Shown here one piece after another: positions 8,367 to 15,541 of a stretch of 19,107 nt of DNA (positions within the stretch are counted from its first letter, which is position 1; the number at the start of each line of letters is the position of its first letter). The position numbers were made by a program, and so were the translations under genes. Source of the DNA: Oscillospiraceae bacterium (lineage in GTDB: Bacteria > Bacillota > Clostridia > Oscillospirales > CAG-272); contig WQSD01000004.1 in the NCBI GenBank assembly GCA_009788105.1, positions 1 through 19,107 of the forward strand, read 5' to 3'. The notes under the pieces are model-generated. The model was given only the letters and a program-made list of their open reading frames with translations, was not told the origin of the DNA and made no database searches.

Positions 8367-9479
8367 TCAAACTCCTGAATAAATTTTTTCAAGACATTCT
8401 GTTGTAGCTTGCACATCAAATCCCGCTTGTGCTACTTTTTCAGAAAAATAGCGGCGAGACAAGTTTTTATGCTTGCCAGATAAAACAATATCAGTCCAAA
8501 AAGGTGGAGGACTTGAAAGTGATACAAATTCTACAAGCTCACTAATTTCCACTTCGTTAGTTATTGTGTCCGAAATAACACAGGTCAATCCACTTGTTTG
8601 TGCTTCGACCATAGTGACCGGAAACCCCTCCCACAGCGACGGAAAGACAAACACATCCATCGCACACAGCAGTTCGGGTATGTCTGTGCGAATCCCTGCA
8701 AATATCACGCTGTCCATCAAGCCCAGTGACCGCACTTTTTCCTCAATCTCGCCACGAAGTTGTCCGCCGCCTACTAAAAGTAGAACTGCGTCACTATTTT
8801 TCCTGCTAATTTCAGCGAAAATATCAATCAAAAAGGTATGATTTTTCGGTGTGCTAAAGTTACCAACGTGACCAACCACAAACTTGTCATCCAGCCCAAA
8901 TTCGCTTCTTGTTTTAGCACGCGAAGTTTCGTTGAACGCAAACTTTTGCACGTCTATGGCATTTTTTATAATATGAAAATTAGAATTTGTGTGGTAATCT
9001 GCGCCGTAACACCATTCAGCGGCAGGTTTTGAGCAAGCGAACAGATAGTCGGCGTGGTTTTTGGCACGGCGTTCAAGCATACTTTTGGCTTTCGCTCCAA
9101 CACCGCTCCCCAAAGATGCCGTACTGTGAATATGCGAAATAGTCGTTTTATTAAACTTTTTGGCAATTTTCAAGTAAATAGCCGCCGTGCTTGTAATGTG
9201 ACCGTGAATAATTTTGTGTTCCGGGTGATTTGCGAAAAAGTTTTTCCACGCCTTTTTGTATCCAAAATGGTTCTTCCCATTATATCGCGGCACACGAAAA
9301 ATTTGCCCTCCCAGCGCAAGAATTTCATCATCATAGGCACACTTATCCTCGGTATGAACCATAAAATCAAACTGCACTTTGGTGCGGTCGATGTTTCTGT
9401 ATATGTTCATCACAAAGGTTTCGGCACCACCGCGGTCAGTTCTGCCGAAAACGTGGAGGATTCTTATTGGGTTGTTCAT
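8367..9479 (-). CDS. GT4 glycosyltransferase, EpsF-like (first of a tandem pair)
   Basis: This is a 370-residue retaining glycosyltransferase of family GT4. The N-terminus has RILHVFGRTDRGGAET (6-21) and the donor domain has the EX7E pair E284 and E292 in LWEGFPVTMVEAQTSG. The mid-region KFVVGHVGNFSTPKNH, typical of EpsF-type enzymes, is shared with the downstream paralogue. A ribosome site GGAG stands 7 bases before the ATG. It follows a 103-base gap after the GT2 gene, the longest gap inside the operon, in which I see no clear promoter or terminator. It presumably adds one sugar of the repeat unit, probably at a different step from its paralogue given the divergent acceptor half. Sugar specificity cannot be read from the sequence. 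Confidence 0.9.
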   Translation of the reverse strand: MNNPIRILHVFGRTDRGGAETFVMNIYRNIDRTKVQFDFMVHTEDKCAYDDEILALGGQIFRVPRYNGKNHFGYKKAWKNFFANHPEHKIIHGHITSTAAIYLKIAKKFNKTTISHIHSTASLGSGVGAKAKSMLERRAKNHADYLFACSKPAAEWCYGADYHTNSNFHIIKNAIDVQKFAFNETSRAKTRSEFGLDDKFVVGHVGNFSTPKNHTFLIDIFAEISRKNSDAVLLLVGGGQLRGEIEEKVRSLGLMDSVIFAGIRTDIPELLCAMDVFVFPSLWEGFPVTMVEAQTSGLTCVISDTITNEVEISELVEFVSLSSPPPFWTDIVLSGKHKNLSRRYFSEKVAQAGFDVQATTECLEKIYSGV

Positions 9480-9582
9480 TTTGTTACTCCGTGTACAAAA
9501 TATGATGAATTCGGCTACACAAGGCGTTCTTCGTATAGTTTGATCGATATAAGGCGTGAAAATGGTTTGCGAGGATGTTTTA

Positions 9583-10473
9583 TCATTTCATTTTTTTTAC
9601 AAGTCTTTTTCCTACGCCAATTAAACGCGGGATGTATGTCTTCCTATAAGATAAACCTATATTTTCAGCTGCTACCTTTGGCGATAAGCCTTTTGCTTTC
9701 GCAACGCGTAAATATATTTCTATTTCCGATTGTTTCATTAACCAGCCACTTGTTGCAATTTTACTCATAGAGTACAATGAGAACCCTTGAAAATTTTTCA
9801 CAACATTGTTTATGCCAGAATTTGTCAACCCATCTGGCAAATATTCGCACTTGTAAATTATGTTGTTATACCACCTTAGTTTATAGCCTGCTTTTGCTAT
9901 TGAGTCCCACACTACCGCTTCACTCAAAAAGTTTTCGCCTTCAAATTCAGGAAAAGGGTATTTTATCATAATTTCAGTTCTATAGATTTCCGCTTTGTCG
10001 CCTAATAATTGATATTTTCGTCTTTGTAGATTTGTTGCATCAATGCATTTACTATATTTTTTATTAGATGGATATTCCCCAATTTTTTCGTCTTTGGATA
10101 TATATCCCCTTAGCCCTGCCACACCCGCAAAACTATTATCATCTTTTATACTATTAATCCATTCCAGCACTAATTCGATAGCGTTTTCAATAATATAGTC
10201 ATCACTATCAACGCAAAAAAACCAATTGTACTTTGCTAACTTTACTCCATCATTTATTGCTCGATGCTTGCCACCGTTTGCCTTTTTTTTATATGTTATT
10301 TCAAATGGATTATCGTTAGCTGAAAATTCAGCAACAATGTTTTCTGTGTTGTCTTCCGAACCATCGTCAATTATTATCCACTCAAACTCGTGCATTGTTT
10401 GGGCTATTAAACTTTTATACAAACGAAGCAGTGTGCTTTCTCTATTGTATGTGGGTGTGAATATTGTAATCAT
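9583..10473 (-). CDS. GT2 glycosyltransferase
   Basis: This is a 296-residue GT-A fold, inverting glycosyltransferase of family 2, acting at the inner face of the membrane on lipid-linked saccharides. The opening ITIFTPTYNRESTLLRLYKS is the usual GT2 start, followed by DDGS at 36-39, the GGKHRAINDG nucleotide-site region at 67-76 and the metal-binding DSDD at 89-92. The C-terminal third contains no membrane helix, so this is a single-domain peripheral enzyme. It starts 18 bases after the GT4 gene upstream, with AAGGAAAA before the ATG. The gene is AT-rich compared with the dehydratase gene of the same operon. The family is certain; the sugar transferred is not known. Confidence 0.92.
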   Translation of the reverse strand: MITIFTPTYNRESTLLRLYKSLIAQTMHEFEWIIIDDGSEDNTENIVAEFSANDNPFEITYKKKANGGKHRAINDGVKLAKYNWFFCVDSDDYIIENAIELVLEWINSIKDDNSFAGVAGLRGYISKDEKIGEYPSNKKYSKCIDATNLQRRKYQLLGDKAEIYRTEIMIKYPFPEFEGENFLSEAVVWDSIAKAGYKLRWYNNIIYKCEYLPDGLTNSGINNVVKNFQGFSLYSMSKIATSGWLMKQSEIEIYLRVAKAKGLSPKVAAENIGLSYRKTYIPRLIGVGKRLVKKMK

Positions 10474-10491
10474 ACAGATTTTCCTTTTTAT

Positions 10492-11577
10492 TCAATTGAG
10501 AATATAAATCGCCTGCATTTCTTCCATCACAGACGCAATGTCAAACTTCATCACGGCGGTTTTATTATACTGCCCAATTTCTGGGTTGTCTATAGCTTTC
10601 AAAATGCCATTTTTGAAGTCGCTGGCACTACTTGGATTGCACAGAAAACCGCCCTTTTCATGCTCAATCAAGTCGGAGTTCCCGCGAATACCCGAAACCA
10701 CGCAAGGCAAACCGGCCGACATCGCCTCCATGAGGGACACAGGCAACCCCTCTCTAAATGATGGAAACGCAAACACATCAGACGCTTTCAATAACTCGCC
10801 TATGTCGGTTCGATAGCCTAAAAAATGTACTCGTTCGGATAAATTTAAGTCGCTACACAGCTTTTGCAAGCTCCCCAAACTGCCGCCGCTACCGCAAATA
10901 ATATAGTGCAGGTCATCTCGCTGGGTTTCAGCAAGCGCTTTAATAATAACCTGATGATTTTTGTTGGCGTTCAATTCGCCGACCGACATCACAACCGTGG
11001 CGTCGGAGGGGAGACCCAGTTCGGCCCTCTTCATGTCTCTATCGACAACCACGTTTGCAAACTTGCTTGTATCAACGCCTATGCCGTGAATGTAGTGGAT
11101 TTTTTTTGCCTTTAGCTTTCGGTTTGCCCGCTCGTAATCCTCTTTGTTTATGGTGATTAAAGCATCCGTGTACCGTGCCAGCATCTTCTCCACAGGATAG
11201 TACAACGACCAATTTAGCTTTGGTGCGCCCTTGAAAAAATGAAATCCATGAGCGGTGTACATGACTTTTGTGCCGTGTTTGCGCCGTGACTTCCCACACA
11301 GTCGGGTCAGCATGCCACCCATTGGCGTGTGTCCGTGCACTATGTCTAAGCCTTCGTTTTTTATAATTTGTTTTAATTGGCGATAGGCTTTAATATTTTG
11401 CAGCTTAAAGGGCGAGCGTTGCACCGAAAGATGATGACGCACGTCGCAATATGGAATGGCTTCGTCCCCATTGGAAGCAACGTGAACCTCCCACCCTTGT
11501 TCTTTGAACCATTTTAGGTAGGGCAGATGAAACGAATTGATATGGGCAGTAATTGTGGCGACGAATAATACTTTCAT
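10492..11577 (-). CDS. GT4 glycosyltransferase, EpsD-like
   Basis: This is a 361-residue GT4 glycosyltransferase resembling EpsD of B. subtilis. It begins KVLFVATITAHINSFHLP, has the characteristic YTAHGFHFFKGAP segment near 107-119, and the EX7E motif with E276 and E284 in FREGLPVSLMEAMSAG. In eps-like and pgl-like systems an enzyme of this type commonly adds the second sugar, next to the reducing-end diacetamido sugar. Here it follows directly after the sugar-modifying and phosphoglycosyl transferase genes, which fits that role (inference). It starts 3 bases after the acetyltransferase stop; the nearest purine-rich site (GAGG) lies rather far upstream, so translation may depend on coupling. 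Confidence 0.9.
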   Translation of the reverse strand: MKVLFVATITAHINSFHLPYLKWFKEQGWEVHVASNGDEAIPYCDVRHHLSVQRSPFKLQNIKAYRQLKQIIKNEGLDIVHGHTPMGGMLTRLCGKSRRKHGTKVMYTAHGFHFFKGAPKLNWSLYYPVEKMLARYTDALITINKEDYERANRKLKAKKIHYIHGIGVDTSKFANVVVDRDMKRAELGLPSDATVVMSVGELNANKNHQVIIKALAETQRDDLHYIICGSGGSLGSLQKLCSDLNLSERVHFLGYRTDIGELLKASDVFAFPSFREGLPVSLMEAMSAGLPCVVSGIRGNSDLIEHEKGGFLCNPSSASDFKNGILKAIDNPEIGQYNKTAVMKFDIASVMEEMQAIYILN

Positions 11578-11580
11578 AGT

Positions 11581-12198
11581 TTAGCTATTCCTCTTCGCCG
11601 GAACACCGACATAGACTCCCTTTTCCGTAATGTCACTGACCACAACCGCACCTGCGCCTATAGTACATTCTGATGCAATAGCAATATTATTGATTACCGT
11701 TGAACCGATTCCTATGTGGGTAAACTCACCCACTTTAACCGTGCCTCCAAGAGAAACATTTGGTGATATGTGGACAAAATCCTCGATAAAGCTATCATGT
11801 TCCACCACAGATGCACTATTTACAATGCAATGCCGCCCTATCTTTGCAGAGGCGTTTATTACACAACTTGCCATGACTACACTGCCTTCTTTAATCTGCA
11901 CATCGTCTGCAATGACTGCACTTGGGTGAATAGCAGTGTGCCATTTAACATCAAATTGCTCTGCCATGCTTTGTCTAATATAATTATCACCTATACCAAG
12001 CACAAAACAAACTGAGTTATCAAAATCTCGAATACTTTCTATATTTCCCAAAACATGGTATCCCAAAACAAGAGAATGTTTTGCTGTGTTATCGTCAAGA
12101 AACCCTTTTATGGTGTCACCTGATTTGATAATTATATCAGCGATAACTTTGGCGTGTCCGCCTGCACCAACTATCACTACTGATTTAGGTTTCTTCAT
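11581..12198 (-). CDS. Sugar O/N-acetyltransferase with left-handed beta-helix, PglD/EpsM/NeuD type
   Basis: This 205-residue enzyme has the two-part structure of the PglD/NeuD family. A small Rossmann-like domain begins KSVVIVGAGGHAKVIADI (5-22) and binds the nucleotide sugar. From about residue 92 a left-handed beta-helix of hexapeptide repeats binds acetyl-CoA. The VVEHD motif at 131-135 supplies the probable catalytic base, H134. In the bacillosamine pathway PglD acetylates the 4-amino group of UDP-linked 2-acetamido-4-amino-trideoxyglucose, and the aminotransferase and dehydratase needed for that are in this operon. I chose the ATG at 12198 because it begins the domain exactly; it overlaps the previous gene by 14 bases. 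A longer frame from 12261 would add 21 residues lying within the upstream gene. Confidence 0.9.
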   Translation of the reverse strand: MKKPKSVVIVGAGGHAKVIADIIIKSGDTIKGFLDDNTAKHSLVLGYHVLGNIESIRDFDNSVCFVLGIGDNYIRQSMAEQFDVKWHTAIHPSAVIADDVQIKEGSVVMASCVINASAKIGRHCIVNSASVVEHDSFIEDFVHISPNVSLGGTVKVGEFTHIGIGSTVINNIAIASECTIGAGAVVVSDITEKGVYVGVPAKRNS

Positions 12199-12811
12199 TA
12201 CCTGTTTCTTTCTCTGGAGCAAATTTTTCCATTGTGACACTTGTATCTGAACTGACACCATCTCGTTTCAGCACTTTTGATATTGTCAAAAAAACAATTT
12301 TCATATCGCCAACAAAATCTAAGTTGTCTACATAGTTTATATCGTAATTGAAGCGTTCATCCCATGATGTAGCGTTGCGTCCGTTTGCTTGAGCCAGTCC
12401 AGTCAGTCCAGGTCGAACATCATGTCTGCGTTTTTGATGTTCGTTATACAGTTGCAGATATTCAACCAGCAACGGTCTTGGCCCGACTATACTCATGTCG
12501 CCTTTAAGAATATTCCACAACTCCGGTAGCTCGTCAAGGCTGGTGCTTCTTAAAAACTTGCCGAATTTAGTAAGCCTGTCTGCGTCAGGTAATAGTTCAC
12601 CATTTTCATCTTTTTCATTTGTCATGGTTCTGAATTTGTACATGGTGAATATTTTCTCGTCTTTGCCCGGGCGTTTTTGCTTGAAAATTATAGGCGAACC
12701 CAATTTAACTCGCACCAATATTGCCAATATTAAAAACAGCCAAGAAAATACTATTAGTGACACTAAAGCACAAAAAATGTCAAGGGGGCGTTTGAAGAAT
12801 TTTCTATACAT
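12185..12811 (-). CDS. Monotopic phosphoglycosyl transferase, PglC/EpsL type
   Basis: This 208-residue enzyme starts repeat-unit synthesis by moving a phospho-sugar from a UDP-sugar to undecaprenyl phosphate. It has a single hydrophobic re-entrant segment near 11-34, KFRTM at 59-63, the catalytic Asp-Glu dyad D93-E94 in SLDELPELWN and SIVGPRPL at 107-114. The small size, without the extra membrane domain of WbaP/WcaJ proteins, places it with PglC and EpsL. Being next to the bacillosamine-type genes, it likely uses their UDP-diacetamido product (inference). I chose the ATG at 12811 because AGGAAG stands 7 bases upstream; a TTG at 12814 is too close to it. It overlaps the aminotransferase gene by 8 bases. 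Confidence 0.94.
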   Translation of the reverse strand: MYRKFFKRPLDIFCALVSLIVFSWLFLILAILVRVKLGSPIIFKQKRPGKDEKIFTMYKFRTMTNEKDENGELLPDADRLTKFGKFLRSTSLDELPELWNILKGDMSIVGPRPLLVEYLQLYNEHQKRRHDVRPGLTGLAQANGRNATSWDERFNYDINYVDNLDFVGDMKIVFLTISKVLKRDGVSSDTSVTMEKFAPEKETGNEET

Positions 12812-13922
12812 CAAAACACTTCCTAACTGTAGAAATTATCAAATCTTGCTGTTCCTCCGTCATTTTTATATCGCTGGGAAGGCAAAGACCGCGTGCAAAA
12901 ATATCAGCAGAAACCGGCTTGTCCGAAACCGAAATAAAATCTCTGTTTTCAAACACGGGTTGCATATGCATTGGCTTCCAAATAGGGCGACTTTCTGCAC
13001 CCACTTCGTCAAGTGCTTGTATAATCTGGCTTGGTACAATCGCACAATTTTCATCAATGGTAACACAGGACAGCCAAAAGTTTGGTTGGCTGTATTCTAA
13101 ATATGGATTCATTTTTACAGGTAAATCCGCAAATGCACTTTTATATTTGTGATAAATACGATTTTTAATCGCAACATGCTCGTCCAAATGCAAAAGCTGT
13201 CCACGACCTATGCCTGCAACAATGTTTGACATCCTATAGTTGTAACCTATTTCGCTATGTTGGTAGTGTAGTGCCGGGTCACGAGCCTGAGTTGACCAAA
13301 ACGTCGCCTTCTTTGCCTCTGCCTCATCATCAGTCAAAAGCATTCCGCCGCCAGAGGTTGTGATGATTTTGTTCCCATTAAATGAAACGATAGACATTTC
13401 GCCAAACCCTCCGGTTTGCTTGCCATTATAGGTAGCACCAAGACTTTCGGCGGCGTCTTCAATAAGCGGCACTCCGTGTTTTTGACATATCGCTTGTATT
13501 TCGTCTATTTTTGCCGGTACTCCATAAAGATGCACAAGCACTACAGCCTTGGGGTTTGGATATTTCTTGAAAGCGGCTTCCAATGCAACAGGACACATAT
13601 TCCATGTGTCTTTTTCGCTGTCAATGAATACCTGAACTCCGTTTTCATACGATATGGGATTAGCGGTAGCGGCAAAAGTTAAATCGGAGCAAAAGACAAC
13701 ATCTCCATCAGTTACGCCAGCTAACTTATAGGACAAGTGAAGAGCTGCCGTCCCTGAAGCAAGGGCAACGCCGTTACTTTTTCCTACATATTCAGCTAAG
13801 CCCTTTTCAAATTCATCTACGTTTTTCCCTAATGGGGCCACCCAATTGCTATCAAAGGCTTCTTGGATAAACACCATCTCGTCGCCATGCATAGTTGGAG
13901 ACGATAAATAGATTTTTTTCAT
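12804..13922 (-). CDS. DegT/DnrJ/EryC1-family nucleotide-sugar aminotransferase, PglE/EpsN type
   Basis: This is a PLP enzyme of 372 residues that would aminate C4 of a 4-keto-6-deoxy UDP-sugar made by the dehydratase of the same operon. The fold-type I landmarks are visible: SGTAALHLS at 56-64, the PLP-ring aspartate D156 in EDAAES, and the Schiff-base lysine K185 in SFNGNKIITTSGGG. The opening KKIYLSSPTMHGDE resembles the PglE/EpsN/LegC group. I chose the ATG at 13922 because GGAG lies six bases before it; a frame from 13940 adds six residues without support. It starts 75 bases after the LCP gene and overlaps the phosphoglycosyl transferase gene by 8 bases. The C4 position is inferred from the neighbours. 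Confidence 0.94.
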   Translation of the reverse strand: MKKIYLSSPTMHGDEMVFIQEAFDSNWVAPLGKNVDEFEKGLAEYVGKSNGVALASGTAALHLSYKLAGVTDGDVVFCSDLTFAATANPISYENGVQVFIDSEKDTWNMCPVALEAAFKKYPNPKAVVLVHLYGVPAKIDEIQAICQKHGVPLIEDAAESLGATYNGKQTGGFGEMSIVSFNGNKIITTSGGGMLLTDDEAEAKKATFWSTQARDPALHYQHSEIGYNYRMSNIVAGIGRGQLLHLDEHVAIKNRIYHKYKSAFADLPVKMNPYLEYSQPNFWLSCVTIDENCAIVPSQIIQALDEVGAESRPIWKPMHMQPVFENRDFISVSDKPVSADIFARGLCLPSDIKMTEEQQDLIISTVRKCFDV

Positions 13923-13997
13923 GAATATCTCCATGTGCAACGTTTATTCGGTGGAGCAATAATTTCAGTTGTATGCCTTTGCATCGCACAAAACATC

Positions 13998-15524
13998 TTA
14001 CTCAAGCACCTCGCCACCTTGAAGTATTCCTCCGGTCATCACAACTTGAATTTGTGTTCTAATTGCGTTGATTGATGTTTGGTTTGGAAGAATAACCGAT
14101 GTTGTAATTGATGGGTTCGCAGCACTAATAGGCTCTCGTGCCGGTGTGCCAAGCGCCTGCATGTTTTGTATATTCCAAGAGGTGCGATTTCCGATTTGGT
14201 GTTGCAACAAGAATTCAATGTCTTCACTTGAAAAGCTGGTTTCAATTGCAGTTGGTAAAATATTCGTAACATTTCTAATAGCAACAGGGTTTAGCAAGAA
14301 TCCAGGAGAAATAGCACGGCGCATAACCCCGTTGATTAGTGCCGCATTGTTGCGCCCTCTTTGGAAATCACCGTCAACAAAACCTCTGTGACGAACAAAG
14401 TTAAGTGCCTCCCAACCATTAAAATTGTTCATTCCTTGAGCAACACGAACTCCGCCATAAGCATTAAACGCTCTTTCAGAATATACCTCCACTCCACCCA
14501 TTGTGTCAACAAGACTTACGAAAGAGCCCATTGTTACTCTTATAAAATGTTCAATTTCTATGCCGTAAATTTGGCTCATTGTTGCCATTGAAATATCAAT
14601 GCCACGAGTGTTCCCGGCACGCAGTGCACCGGCGTGTGCCAGTTTATCTCTGCGGCGTCCGCGAAATTCTCCAGTCGCAGGGAACTCCACCCAAAAATCA
14701 CGGGGTGTGGTTATTATAAGCATTTGTCCAGTTCCGGGATTAACTACAATCAACAAATTAGTGTCGCTTCTACCGACTGTGTTGATGCCGCCCTCTGAAT
14801 CAATGCCACTAATAAACACAGCAAATGGCTCGATATTTATTGGAGCAGGTGGAGACTCTTCTTCTGGTGGTGGTATAATGATAACATTTTCAATGGTTAT
14901 TGTGTACAACACCCGAACCGAGTAAAAAAAATCTTCAAATATGTGCTCTAATTCATCAAGAAAAGCACTGTTATAAATCATAGCATCTACTTGCTCGTTT
15001 AGCAACGCCTGTGCAGCGTCTGCAACAACATCATGCACCATTGTATGGAAATCACTGCCAAGTTTTTCGTCTAGTTGTTCAAGGCTTTGCTCAAGGTCAC
15101 CACTACCTTCGACTATACCAAAAGTATATCCTGCCGCATCTTGCAATTCTTGTGCAGGGTCGTATCTGCGTACAAGAACTACAATGTCTTCAGTTATAAG
15201 CACCCTGTCAGGTCTTGTAATTGCGCCAATAATGTCATCGCCCATAAAAGCATAAATCGAGCCCACGCACAAAGCCAGTGCCACCAAGACACTAAGAGTT
15301 TTTACAGAAACATCAGTGAAGGTTGATATTTTCTTATCCCGAGGCATGGTATACAGCAAAAGGGATACCACCGCAAGCATAATTGGTATTATGCTAATGA
15401 TTACTATATAATTTGTAGACAAAAATCTAAGGCGTAGCATAGCATATAAAAACACTATAGTTGCTATCATTTGCAACATAGCTATGAAAAAGCCAAATTT
15501 TTCTTTTCGAGTTGATAAAACCAT
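13998..15524 (-). CDS. LytR-CpsA-Psr (LCP) glycopolymer ligase, Cps2A-like with accessory domain
   Basis: LCP enzymes transfer lipid-linked glycopolymers to peptidoglycan outside the cell membrane. This 508-residue protein has three membrane helices (about 12-32, 39-59, 77-97), an extra domain at about 108-213, a Pro/Glu-rich linker at 218-230 (IIPPPEEESPPAPIN) and then the LCP domain from 233. Pyrophosphate-binding residues are recognisable: R252 and D254 in VGRSDTN and R275 in TPRDFW. This layout matches Cps2A of Streptococcus pneumoniae, a capsule LCP protein. The accessory domain looks like half of a solute-binding protein (inference). The ATG at 15524 has AAGGAAG before it. It is the second gene, 17 bases after the dehydratase gene, so wall attachment is built into this operon. 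Confidence 0.93.
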   Translation of the reverse strand: MVLSTRKEKFGFFIAMLQMIATIVFLYAMLRLRFLSTNYIVIISIIPIMLAVVSLLLYTMPRDKKISTFTDVSVKTLSVLVALALCVGSIYAFMGDDIIGAITRPDRVLITEDIVVLVRRYDPAQELQDAAGYTFGIVEGSGDLEQSLEQLDEKLGSDFHTMVHDVVADAAQALLNEQVDAMIYNSAFLDELEHIFEDFFYSVRVLYTITIENVIIIPPPEEESPPAPINIEPFAVFISGIDSEGGINTVGRSDTNLLIVVNPGTGQMLIITTPRDFWVEFPATGEFRGRRRDKLAHAGALRAGNTRGIDISMATMSQIYGIEIEHFIRVTMGSFVSLVDTMGGVEVYSERAFNAYGGVRVAQGMNNFNGWEALNFVRHRGFVDGDFQRGRNNAALINGVMRRAISPGFLLNPVAIRNVTNILPTAIETSFSSEDIEFLLQHQIGNRTSWNIQNMQALGTPAREPISAANPSITTSVILPNQTSINAIRTQIQVVMTGGILQGGEVLE

Positions 15525-15541
15525 CTTTCTTCCTTTCTCGG

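Noticed and set aside
9054..9770. A + strand open frame of 238 codons
   Set aside because: It is the opposite strand of the first tandem GT4 gene and the end of the GT2 gene, both with clear family motifs; the translated product has no recognisable features.
12495..13100. A + strand open frame of 201 codons
   Set aside because: It lies opposite the phosphoglycosyl transferase and aminotransferase genes, both well supported on the other strand.
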